Of a stretch of DNA of 61,408 nucleotides, positions 25,554-33,137 are shown piece after piece (the first letter of the stretch is position 1; every line of letters begins with the position of its first letter). The notes under the pieces are model-generated. The model was not told the DNA's origin. It was given only the letters and a program-made list of their open reading frames with translations, and did no database searches. The DNA comes from an uncultured Bacteroidales bacterium (GTDB lineage: Bacteria > Bacteroidota > Bacteroidia > Bacteroidales > Paludibacteraceae), in assembly GCA_902800525.1 (NCBI GenBank), contig CADCEV010000018.1, positions 1-61,408 of the forward strand. Reading direction: 5' to 3'. The position numbers and the translations under genes were made by a program.

Positions 25554-26930
25554 ATGGAACTTCCTTTTGCTGAATCGTGGAAAATCAAGATGGTAGAACC
25601 TATCCGCAAATCCACGCGTGAAGAACGTGAGAATTGGCTTCGCGAGGCGAAGAACAATGTCTTTATGCTCCGTTCGGAGCAAGTGTACATCGATCTGCTA
25701 ACCGACTCAGGAACAGGCTCCATGTCCGACCGCCAATGGGCGGCACTGATGACGGGCGACGAGAGCTATTCGGGCGCACGCTCTTTCTTTGAGTTCAAAG
25801 AGGTCGTTACGGCTCTCACCGGTTTCAACTATGTCATTCCGACCCATCAGGGTCGCGCGGCGGAGAACGTCCTGTTCTCTTATCTCGTCAAAGAAGGACA
25901 GGTGATCCCGGGCAACGCACATTTCGACACCACCAAGGGACATATTGAGGCACGCAAAGCGTTCGCGGTCGATGTGACCTGCGACGAAGCGAAGGACACG
26001 CAGTTGGAAGCACCGTTCAAGGGCAATGTGTCGCTCGAGAAATTGGAGAAAGTGCTGCGTGAAAACAAAGGGAATGTGCCGTTTATGGTACTGACGGTAA
26101 CGAATAACACCGTGGGCGGACAGCCGGTTTCCATGGCGAATATCAAGGCAACCTACGAGCTTTGCCACCAATACGGTGTGGCGGTGAACATGGACTCCGC
26201 GCGCTTTGCGGAGAACGCCTATTTCATCAAGACCCGCGAGCCGGGCTATGCCGACAAGAGCATCAAGGAGATAGCGAAAGAGATGTTCTCTTATGTGGAT
26301 TCGATGACGATGTCCGCCAAGAAAGACGGTCTGGTCAACATGGGCGGATTCATCGCCACCAACAAAGCCGAATGGTACGAAGGCTGCAAGCAGTTCTGCA
26401 TCCCCTTCGAGGGTTTCATCACATATGGCGGTATGAACGGTCGCGACATGGCGGCGTTAGCGGTTGGACTGATGGAGAACACCGAGTTTGACATGCTGGA
26501 TACACGGATCCGCCAGGTGCAATACCTTGCCGCCAAACTGGATGAGTACGGTATTCCTTATCAACGTCCGGCGGGCGGTCACGCTATCTTCGTCGATGCC
26601 GACAGAGTGCTTGACCGCGTTCCCAAAGAGGAGTTCCCCGCGCAGACCCTGACCTGCGAGTTGTACCTCGAAGCCGGTATCCGGGCGTGCGAGATAGGCT
26701 ATATCCTCGCCGACCGCGACCCTGTCACCCGCGAGAACCGTTTCGGAGGACTCGATTTTGTCCGTCTCTGCATCCCTCGCCGCGTCTATACCAATAACCA
26801 TATGGACGTCATTGCGGCGGCTCTGAAGAACGTCTATGACCGTCGTGAAACGATCTCACGGGGTCTCAAAATAACCAAAGAAGCCCCGCTCATGCGGCAT
26901 TTCACCGTCGAACTCGAACGCCTCGGCTAA
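25554..26930 (+). CDS. tnaA: Tryptophanase (tryptophan indole-lyase)
   Basis: PLP enzyme splitting tryptophan to indole, pyruvate and ammonia. The 458 residues include YIDLLTDSGTGSMSDRQWA, the PLP lysine in MTMSAKKDGLV and MDSARFAENAYFIK. The closely related tyrosine phenol-lyase was considered: this protein has EIG rather than the phenol-binding Arg of TPL, and a tryptophanase-like His in RHFTVELERL near the C terminus, so tryptophanase is favoured. The start at 25554 (MELPFAESWKIKM) is 29 bases after the -7 box; an earlier ATG-free extension to 25524 overlaps the promoter. Confidence 0.92.
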   Translation: MELPFAESWKIKMVEPIRKSTREERENWLREAKNNVFMLRSEQVYIDLLTDSGTGSMSDRQWAALMTGDESYSGARSFFEFKEVVTALTGFNYVIPTHQGRAAENVLFSYLVKEGQVIPGNAHFDTTKGHIEARKAFAVDVTCDEAKDTQLEAPFKGNVSLEKLEKVLRENKGNVPFMVLTVTNNTVGGQPVSMANIKATYELCHQYGVAVNMDSARFAENAYFIKTREPGYADKSIKEIAKEMFSYVDSMTMSAKKDGLVNMGGFIATNKAEWYEGCKQFCIPFEGFITYGGMNGRDMAALAVGLMENTEFDMLDTRIRQVQYLAAKLDEYGIPYQRPAGGHAIFVDADRVLDRVPKEEFPAQTLTCELYLEAGIRACEIGYILADRDPVTRENRFGGLDFVRLCIPRRVYTNNHMDVIAAALKNVYDRRETISRGLKITKEAPLMRHFTVELERLG

Positions 26931-26943
26931 GAATTGTGAATTG

Positions 26944-26978
26944 AAAAAGGGTGTGTCACGAACGGACACACCCTTTTT
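26944..26978. terminator. Strong bidirectional terminator between tnaA and the Nudix gene
   Basis: AAAAAGGGTGTGTC (26944-26957) pairs perfectly over 14 bases with GACACACCCTTTTT (26965-26978). The Nudix stop codon (26956-26958) lies inside the hairpin, so the last codons of that gene form half of the terminator. Confidence 0.9.
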
Positions 26979-27525
26979 CTGCGAAGTATTTCCAAAGGGG
27001 AGCGGCATGAAGGGCTTGGATGATCTCTCCGTCACGCAACATCTCCAAGACCTGTTCCGGCTCCATGATATCGACATGGATATCCTCGGTTGCCTCCTGA
27101 TGCTGTTCCCGCACTTTCTCCACACCGGTAGCCAAGAACGTGTAAGAGAGGTTATTGTGGTTTGTGGGGTTCGGAGAAAGGGTCATAAAAAGTCTCCATT
27201 CGCCGCCCTCGTAACCTGTTTCTTCACTCAGTTCCCTTTTGGCGGCCTCCAATGGTGTCTCACCGGGGTCAATGACACCCGCCACGATCTCATAATGGGT
27301 TTCGCCCAAGGCATGGCGGTATTGGTCCTCCATCACCATCTTTCCGTCTTTGGTGATAGCGATGACGTTCACCCAATTGGGAAACTCCATCACAAACCAC
27401 GTCGGGATCTGCTTGCCGGAAGGCAGTTCCACACACTCCTGCCGGACGGACAGCCATGGTCCGAGATGCAGGATATTTTCACTTTTCACTACGCGCCACG
27501 CGCGATTCTTTAATTTAGGATACAT
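26956..27525 (-). CDS. Nudix hydrolase, ADP-ribose pyrophosphatase-like
   Basis: A 189-residue cytoplasmic protein with a complete Nudix box, GVIDPGETPLEAAKRELSEE followed by TGYEGG, and an upstream YRHALGETHYEIVAG strand typical of ADP-ribose or nucleotide-sugar pyrophosphatases. The start at 27525 (MYPKLKNRAWRVV) is preferred because the promoter -7 box ends at 27534, which excludes the longer frame. The C terminus is encoded within the shared terminator. Confidence 0.88.
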   Translation of the reverse strand: MYPKLKNRAWRVVKSENILHLGPWLSVRQECVELPSGKQIPTWFVMEFPNWVNVIAITKDGKMVMEDQYRHALGETHYEIVAGVIDPGETPLEAAKRELSEETGYEGGEWRLFMTLSPNPTNHNNLSYTFLATGVEKVREQHQEATEDIHVDIMEPEQVLEMLRDGEIIQALHAAPLWKYFAEKGCVRS

Positions 27526-27533
27526 ATCGAGTG

Positions 27534-27564
27534 CAAAGGTACAACAAAAATTGCACATATGCAA
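27534..27564 (-). promoter_or_regulatory. Promoter of the Nudix gene
   Basis: On the minus strand, TTG at 27562-27564 within TTGCACATATGCAA (27551-27564), 20 bases, then TACCTTTG (27534-27541). The ATG at 27525 lies eight bases after the -7 box, giving a very short leader. Confidence 0.72.
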
Positions 27565-27623
27565 GTGATTTTGCAAAAAAATCACATTTCTTTCGACTTT
27601 GAAACAATTTTTGCATTCAACTA

Positions 27624-27653
27624 TTGTGTATTTGAAAAAAATTACTACTTTTG
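27624..27653 (+). promoter_or_regulatory. Orphan promoter ahead of a short terminated transcript
   Basis: TTG (27624-27626), 19 bases, then TACTTTTG (27646-27653). No start codon with a usable frame follows; an intrinsic terminator lies only 45-70 bases downstream. Confidence 0.55.
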
Positions 27654-27724
27654 CAGCGTTTTTTGAAAAAAAACCTTCCGGTTTCAATCCCTATCCGGTG
27701 TGCCAATTCGTTGGCACACTTTTT
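27654..27724 (+). ncRNA. Candidate small RNA (about 65-70 nt)
   Basis: Between the orphan promoter and the T run at 27720-27724 lie a small hairpin AAACC-TTCC-GGTTT (27671-27684) and a terminator hairpin GTGTGCCAA-TTCG-TTGGCACAC (27698-27719). No protein frame is present. It could be an independent sRNA or an upstream attenuated transcript of the iorA region. iorA has its own promoter at 27857-27887, which favours independence. Confidence 0.4.
27698..27724 (+). terminator. Intrinsic terminator of the candidate small RNA
   Basis: A nine-base perfect stem (GTGTGCCAA / TTGGCACAC) closed by a TTCG tetraloop and followed by five T residues. Confidence 0.85.
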
Positions 27725-27826
27725 GTTTGTTTGAAGTTGTTAACAATGTCAAACCATCTCAAACCATTTTCAAACCACTTCAAACAATTTCAAACGAAGC
27801 AAAGCTTCTTCAAACCACTTCAAATA
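27725..27826. repeat. CAAACCA-type tandem spacer repeat
   Basis: About eight degenerate copies of a 9-13 base unit of the form TCAAACCACTT. Within the run a perfect GAAGC-AAA-GCTTC hairpin (27796-27808) is present. Same general architecture as the GTTAAAC and CAATTAT spacer repeats. No gene is seen. Confidence 0.65.
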
Positions 27827-27858
27827 AAGAAAAAGCGCACAAAAATGCGCTTTTTCTT
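27827..27858 (+). terminator. Insulating hairpin just upstream of the iorA promoter
   Basis: AAGAAAAAGCGCA (27827-27839) pairs with TGCGCTTTTTCTT (27846-27858), 13 bases. Its 3' arm overlaps the iorA -33 box, so it should stop upstream transcription right at the promoter. Confidence 0.75.
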
Positions 27859-27887
27859 GCATATATGCAAAATTTTTTGTACCTTTG
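27857..27887 (+). promoter_or_regulatory. Promoter of the ior operon
   Basis: TTG (27857-27859) within TTGCATATATGCAA (27857-27870), 20 bases, then TACCTTTG (27880-27887). iorA starts at 27916, so the leader is about 20-25 bases. Confidence 0.75.
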
Positions 27888-27915
27888 CACCCGAAAACAC
27901 TAACACATCTATACC

Positions 27916-29517
27916 ATGAAACATCTATTGTTAGGCGATGAGGCGATTGCACAAGGAGCCATTGATGCCGGTCTGAGCGGTGTCTATGCCTATCCCGGCA
28001 CGCCGAGTACAGAAATCACAGAGTACATTCAGGGAGCTGTCAGCCGACAAGCACTGCCGATCCATTGCCGCTGGGCAACAAATGAGAAAACCGCTATGGA
28101 GGCGGCTTTGGGTATGTCGTACATGGGCAAACGTGCGCTCGTATGCATGAAGCATGTGGGCATGAACGTGTGCGCAGATGCTTTTATGAACGCGGCTATC
28201 ACGGGCGTCAACGGCGGTCTGATCATCGTGGCGGCGGATGATCCGTCGATGCACTCTTCCCAGAACGAACAGGACAGCCGTTTCTACGCCAAGTTCGCGA
28301 TGATCCCGTGTCTGGAACCGGGTAACCAGCAGGAGGCGTACGACATGATGGCGTACGGTTTTGCGATGAGCGAGCGTCTGAAGACGCCTATTCTGTTGCG
28401 CGTGACAACTCGTATGGCGCACAGCCGTGCCGTGGTGGAGACAGCCGACGCGCCGAAAGAGCAGAACGCCATGTCCATGCCGGAGAATGTGAACCATTTC
28501 ATCTTACTGCCCGCTTTTGCCAAACGCAACTACGCCGAACTCGTAGCCGCTCAGCCGCGTTTTACGGAAGAGAGCGAGCGGGCGGGCTTCAACCGTTATG
28601 TGCGCGGCGATAAGCCGGAAAAAGCGATTGTCACCACCGGTATTGCGTACAACTACCTCATGGAGAACTACAATCCGGCGATGGGTTGTTCTATCCTGCG
28701 CGTGACACAATACCCCCTACCGAAAGCGATGATCGACCGGATGGTTCAAGACGGAGCGAAAGAGATACTCGTGGCGGAGGAAGGTCAGCCGATAGTGGAA
28801 GAGCTGCTTCGCGGCATGGTGCCGTCGGAGGTGGTGATCAAAGGCCGTCTGACGGGCGACCTGCCGCGTATGGGCGAGTTGACGCCCGACAGTTTGCGTC
28901 CGGCTTTGGGACTTGCCGCGCTGCCCACACGCGAGAAAGAGGCGATTGTGGTCGGACGTCCGCCCGCACTGTGCCAGGGTTGCGGTCACCGCGACATGTA
29001 TGCCGCGCTCAACGAAGTGGCGCGCGAATACCCTGCCCCGCGGATCTTCGGAGACATCGGTTGTTATACCTTAGGAGCGCTCTCGCCGTTCCACGCTATC
29101 CATGCGTGTGTGGAAATGGGCGCTTCGGTGACGATGGCAAAAGGCGCCGCAGATGCGGGGCAGCATCCGGCGATCGCAGTGATCGGTGACAGCACGTTCA
29201 CGCATTCAGGCATGACCGGTCTGTTGGACTGCGTGAACGCGAACGCGAACGTGGTGGTGCTGATCTCCGATAACCTGACTACCGGCATGACCGGCGGACA
29301 GGACAGTGCCGGCACAGGACGATTGGAGCAGATATGCTGCGGTTTGGGCGTTGCTCCCGAACATGTGCGTGTGGTCGTGCCCCTGCCCAAGAACATGGAG
29401 GAGATCAAAGCCGTCCTGCGCGAGGAGATCAACTACCCCGGCACCTCCGTCGTCATCGCCCGCCGCGAGTGCATACAGACGCTTAAGCGGCATTTGAAAG
29501 CCGCTAAGCGTAGTTGA
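27916..29517 (+). CDS. iorA: Indolepyruvate:ferredoxin oxidoreductase, alpha subunit
   Basis: Oxidatively decarboxylates aryl-pyruvates to aryl-acetyl-CoA, reducing ferredoxin. The 533 residues carry the N-terminal core (LGDEAIAQGAIDAGLSGVYAYPGTPSTE) and the TPP site (GDIGCYTLG, then GDSTFTHSGMTGLLDCVNAN). The C-terminal two-[4Fe-4S] ferredoxin domain of archaeal IorA is missing; I believe this is usual for the shorter Bacteroidetes form. It is followed by iorB after a repeat-filled 209-base spacer. Confidence 0.9.
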   Translation: MKHLLLGDEAIAQGAIDAGLSGVYAYPGTPSTEITEYIQGAVSRQALPIHCRWATNEKTAMEAALGMSYMGKRALVCMKHVGMNVCADAFMNAAITGVNGGLIIVAADDPSMHSSQNEQDSRFYAKFAMIPCLEPGNQQEAYDMMAYGFAMSERLKTPILLRVTTRMAHSRAVVETADAPKEQNAMSMPENVNHFILLPAFAKRNYAELVAAQPRFTEESERAGFNRYVRGDKPEKAIVTTGIAYNYLMENYNPAMGCSILRVTQYPLPKAMIDRMVQDGAKEILVAEEGQPIVEELLRGMVPSEVVIKGRLTGDLPRMGELTPDSLRPALGLAALPTREKEAIVVGRPPALCQGCGHRDMYAALNEVAREYPAPRIFGDIGCYTLGALSPFHAIHACVEMGASVTMAKGAADAGQHPAIAVIGDSTFTHSGMTGLLDCVNANANVVVLISDNLTTGMTGGQDSAGTGRLEQICCGLGVAPEHVRVVVPLPKNMEEIKAVLREEINYPGTSVVIARRECIQTLKRHLKAAKRS

Positions 29518-29726
29518 GAGTTAAAAGAAGTTGAGAGTTGAGAGAAGTTGAAATAAGTTGAAAGTTGAGAGTTGAGAGTTTATAGAAGACTTCTAGTGGA
29601 AAGTCGTCTAGTGGAAAAAACTTAAAACTTTAAACTAAACTACTCTCCAACTTCTATCAACTATAAACTATCAACTATCAACTAAAAAATATAAAACTAT
29701 CAACTATAAACTAAAAAATATCAGTT
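29518..29726 (+). repeat. Intercistronic hairpin repeat between iorA and iorB
   Basis: Runs of GTTGAGA/GTTGAAA units are followed by a core with CTTCTAGTGGAAAGTCGTCT, AAACTAAACTACTCTCC, then CAACTATAAACTATCAAC units. The two flanks are largely complementary, so the whole spacer can fold into one long imperfect hairpin. The same element occurs at 24520-24672 (minus) and 30303-30467. Confidence 0.8.
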
Positions 29727-30323
29727 ATGAAAAAGGATATTATTCTGGCAGGTGTGGGGGGACAAGGCATCCTCTCCATCGCCACCGTTATAGGAGAAGC
29801 CGCCTTGCAGGAAGGCCTGTATCTCAAACAGGCGGAAGTACACGGAATGTCGCAACGCGGCGGAGACGTACAATCGAACCTGCGATTGTCGTCGGAGCCG
29901 ATTATGAGTGACCTGATCCCCAAAGGCGGAGCAGACCTCATCATCTCGCTGGAGCCGATGGAGGCACTGCGTTACATCGAGTACCTGAGCCCGGAGGGAT
30001 GGATCGTAAGCTCGTGCGTACCGTTCCTGAACATCCCCGATTACCCGGATTTGGAAGCCGTGTTAGCCCGCATCCGCGCCCATAAGAACCATGTGCTGCT
30101 GGATGTAGATGCGCTTGCCAAAGAAGCCGGCGCGCCGTCACAGGCTGCGAACATGGTGCTCCTCGGCGCGGCTATTCCGATGCTCGGCATTGAGTATGAC
30201 AAAATGACCGCCGGCGTGGCGCGTATCTTCGCCCGAAAAGGAGAAGCCGTCGTAAAAACCAACTTAGCCGCCGTCGAAGCAGGCTTCCGGCATTCGAAAA
30301 GAAGTCATCTAGTTGAAAGTTGA
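29727..30323 (+). CDS. iorB: Indolepyruvate:ferredoxin oxidoreductase, beta subunit
   Basis: The 198-residue gamma-type partner of IorA: opening MKKDIILAGVGGQGILSIAT and HGMSQRGGDVQSNLR are the family signatures. The last seven codons (…RSHLVES) lie inside the first units of the following repeat element, so repeat insertion appears to have rewritten the C terminus. Confidence 0.9.
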   Translation: MKKDIILAGVGGQGILSIATVIGEAALQEGLYLKQAEVHGMSQRGGDVQSNLRLSSEPIMSDLIPKGGADLIISLEPMEALRYIEYLSPEGWIVSSCVPFLNIPDYPDLEAVLARIRAHKNHVLLDVDALAKEAGAPSQAANMVLLGAAIPMLGIEYDKMTAGVARIFARKGEAVVKTNLAAVEAGFRHSKRSHLVES

Positions 30324-30467
30324 GAGTTGAAAGAAGTTGAAAGTTGAGAGTTGAAAGAAGTCGTCTAGTTGAAAGTTGAAAGAAGAGAGAAAAAAACTTT
30401 AAACTTTAAACTAAACTACTCTCCAACTTCTATAAACTATCAACTATAAACTATAAACTTTAATAAA
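30303..30467 (+). repeat. Intercistronic hairpin repeat between iorB and the aminotransferase
   Basis: Third copy of the GTTGAAA / AGTCGTCTAG / AAACTAAACTACTCTCC element, same orientation relative to transcription as the other two. It starts within the 3' end of iorB and ends right before the next start codon. Confidence 0.8.
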
Positions 30468-31835
30468 ATGACAATTCCATTAGACAAACATATCGTTGAC
30501 AGTATATGTCGGCAATTCGGACTGCGGACGTTCAATGAGTTAGGCACCGCCAGTATCCGTCAGTTAGCCGGAGTGGTGCGTAATATCGAGCAGGCTACCG
30601 GCGTGGAGTACGTCAACATGGCGTTAGGCGAGCCGGGGTTGCCGGCGGACAAGATAGGTATCGAAGCCGAACATCAGGCAATGCTCAACGGCTGTGCCTC
30701 CCACTACCCGAATATCATCGGTATTCCCGGGGTCAAGAAATGGGGCTCGGAGTTCGTCCGGGCGTTCATCAACCTCCCACGTCCGCCCGAGTGCATCCTG
30801 CCCACCGTGGGAGCCATGCAAGCCACTTTTGCGCTGAACCTGATGCTCACGAACTTACAGCCGGGCAAAGATACGATCTTGTTCCTCGACCCCTGTTTCC
30901 CCGTGCAGAAGATGCAAAGCCGCGTGATAGGTAGCAGAATTGACGCGTTCGACATCGCGGATTTCCGCGGAGAGAAACTGCGCGGCGAGCTGGAGCGGCA
31001 CTTGAAGTCCGGACGCATTGCCGGCATCCTGTTCAGCAACCCCAATAACCCTACATGGGCATGCCTCACGGATGACGAGTTACGCACCATCGGCGAGCTG
31101 GCGACGCAGTATGACGCAATCGTCATGGAGGATCTCGCGTACCTGAACATGGATTTCCGCGACCCGGACAGAGGACACCCCTATGCCGAGACGTATCAGC
31201 CCTCAGTGGGTCATTACACCCATAACTGCGTCCAGATCATCTCCTGCTCGAAAATCTTCAGTTACGCCGGTCAGCGCGCTGCTTTCGTGGCAATCGACCC
31301 CGTCTTGGGCAAACGGATCTACCCCGCCCTGGCGGAACGGTTGCAGAACCGGGGCGAACTACTGCAGAGTTTCTCGTATCATTTCCTGTACGTGCTCTCC
31401 AGCGGTGTCTGTCACTCCGTGCAACACGGTATGGCGGCGATGCTGCAAGCGGCGTGCGAAGGAAGAATCCGCTTCGTGGACAACACGCGCGAATACGCAC
31501 GACGCGCACACAGAATAAAGGAGATCCTGCTAAAGAATGGTTTCCATATCGTCTATGACAAAGACGCCGACGGACAGGAAGTAGGCGACGGCTTCTTCTT
31601 CACCTTCGGCTACAAAGATTGGTCCGGCAAGAAATTAGTGAACAAACTGATCTACTACGGTGTGTCCGCCATCGCCCTGGAGAGCACCGGCGCACAGCGG
31701 GAAGGTATGCGCGGATGCGCTTCCACCATCCGCGAAGACCAGTACGAAGTGTTAGACGAGAGATTGCGTAAGTTCAACGAAGATTTTAGTTTATATGACC
31801 CCCATGACCCCACAGAACTGCCCGAAATACGTTAG
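30468..31835 (+). CDS. PLP-dependent aminotransferase, class I/II
   Basis: A 455-residue fold-type I aminotransferase. SNPNNPTW, the acidic PLP-ring contact in VMEDLAYLNMDF, and the Schiff-base lysine in SCSKIFSYAGQR are visible. It lies downstream of iorAB in the same operon. The simplest inference is that it produces the aryl-pyruvate or other 2-oxo acid used by IorAB. Its 3' end overlaps the CoA-transferase gene by 41 bases, so expression is tightly coupled. Confidence 0.85.
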   Translation: MTIPLDKHIVDSICRQFGLRTFNELGTASIRQLAGVVRNIEQATGVEYVNMALGEPGLPADKIGIEAEHQAMLNGCASHYPNIIGIPGVKKWGSEFVRAFINLPRPPECILPTVGAMQATFALNLMLTNLQPGKDTILFLDPCFPVQKMQSRVIGSRIDAFDIADFRGEKLRGELERHLKSGRIAGILFSNPNNPTWACLTDDELRTIGELATQYDAIVMEDLAYLNMDFRDPDRGHPYAETYQPSVGHYTHNCVQIISCSKIFSYAGQRAAFVAIDPVLGKRIYPALAERLQNRGELLQSFSYHFLYVLSSGVCHSVQHGMAAMLQAACEGRIRFVDNTREYARRAHRIKEILLKNGFHIVYDKDADGQEVGDGFFFTFGYKDWSGKKLVNKLIYYGVSAIALESTGAQREGMRGCASTIREDQYEVLDERLRKFNEDFSLYDPHDPTELPEIR

Positions 31836-33114
31836 TCCGGCGGAGGCAGTGCGCCTCGTCAAGTCCGGCGATACCATTGTGGTACAAGGCAGTACCAGTA
31901 TTCCTACCGTGCTGCTGGACGCCCTGACCGCCCGCGCATCCGAGTTGAGGGACGTGAAACTCATCTCCGGCTTCGGCATTCACCCGGAGGATGCGCCGTA
32001 CGCCAAACGCGAACTGATGGACTCCTTCCGAGCCCTGTCGATCTTTGTGCCCAACACCCTGCGACGGGCTATGCGTGAAGGTGTGGCGGACACGATACCT
32101 GCTTTCTTAGGCGAAGTGCCGTTCCTCTTCCGCAGCAGGCAGATACCGGTCGACGTGACGTTTCTCAATGTCAGCGAGCCCGACGAGGAAGGCTACTGCT
32201 CTTTCGGCATCTCCGCCGACATCGCTTTCTCCGGCGCCGAGTGTTCGAAAGTAGTTATCGCGCAGGTGAACAAATACATGCCGCGCACCTTCGGCGACCC
32301 GGTTATCCATATCAGCAAGATCAGCGCCATGTGCCGCGGCGACGTGCCTCTGGTCGAAGTGCCGACACCCGTGCCCAACGAGATAGAGACAAAGATCGGC
32401 AATTATGTAGCGTCGGAAATCCCGGACGGAGCGACGCTGCAGATCGGTGTGGGAGGCATACCTAACGCGGTTATCAACGCACTGCGCGGACATCAGCATT
32501 TAGGACTTCATACCGAAGCCATCACCGACGGCGTTCTGCCGCTCATAGAAAGCGGCGTCATCGACAACAGCCTCAAGAAAGTACTGCCCGGCAAGTCCGT
32601 GGGAAGTCTGATCCTTGGCTCGCGGCATTTGTATGACTACGTGGACGGAAACCGTGATTTTGTGATCCGCGATGTAGCCTGGACGAACGACCCGCAGATC
32701 ATTCGTCAGAACCCGCGGGTGATGGCGATCAACTCCGCCGTGGAGGTCGATCTGACCGGACAGATTTGCGCCGACTCGATCGGCGAGACCATCATCTCAG
32801 GCGTCGGCGGACAGCACGATTTCATGTACGGCGGTGCGCTCTCCGAAGGAGGTAAATGCTTCATCGCCCTGCCGAGTATGACCAGCAAAGGACAATCAAA
32901 AATCGTAGCACGTCTGGCTCCAGGAGCAGGCGTCGTGACTACCCGTTTCCAAGCGCAGTATATCGCTACGGAGCACGGCATCGTCTATCTGCGCAACTTG
33001 CCTTTAGCCGACCGTGCCAAAGCACTGATCAGCATTGCCGACCCCTCGGTACGCGAAGAACTCGAACGCGCCGCCGTGGAGCGGTTCGGAATCGGTTTCC
33101 TGCGCCTCAAATAA
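31795..33114 (+). CDS. Acetyl-CoA hydrolase/CoA-transferase family protein
   Basis: A 439-residue enzyme of the acetate/4-hydroxybutyrate CoA-transferase type. Seen are VSPAEAVRLVKSGDTIVVQG, the catalytic Glu region LGLHTEAITDGVLPL and the CoA-binding LQIGVGGIPNAVI. In this operon it could move CoA from the aryl-acetyl-CoA made by IorAB to acetate or succinate, conserving the thioester energy. ATG 31795 overlaps the preceding gene. It ends 24 bases from the convergent phosphatase gene. Confidence 0.85.
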   Translation: MTPMTPQNCPKYVSPAEAVRLVKSGDTIVVQGSTSIPTVLLDALTARASELRDVKLISGFGIHPEDAPYAKRELMDSFRALSIFVPNTLRRAMREGVADTIPAFLGEVPFLFRSRQIPVDVTFLNVSEPDEEGYCSFGISADIAFSGAECSKVVIAQVNKYMPRTFGDPVIHISKISAMCRGDVPLVEVPTPVPNEIETKIGNYVASEIPDGATLQIGVGGIPNAVINALRGHQHLGLHTEAITDGVLPLIESGVIDNSLKKVLPGKSVGSLILGSRHLYDYVDGNRDFVIRDVAWTNDPQIIRQNPRVMAINSAVEVDLTGQICADSIGETIISGVGGQHDFMYGGALSEGGKCFIALPSMTSKGQSKIVARLAPGAGVVTTRFQAQYIATEHGIVYLRNLPLADRAKALISIADPSVREELERAAVERFGIGFLRLK

Positions 33115-33137
33115 GACAAACGGAAAAACTGAATTGT

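Noticed and set aside
25554-26930. Tyrosine phenol-lyase
   Set aside because: It lacks the Arg of TPL that contacts phenol and keeps EIG and RHFT as in tryptophanase.
27601-27819. Short plus-strand frames in the repeat-rich spacer before iorA
   Set aside because: They cross a terminator, a promoter and tandem repeats and have no protein-like composition.
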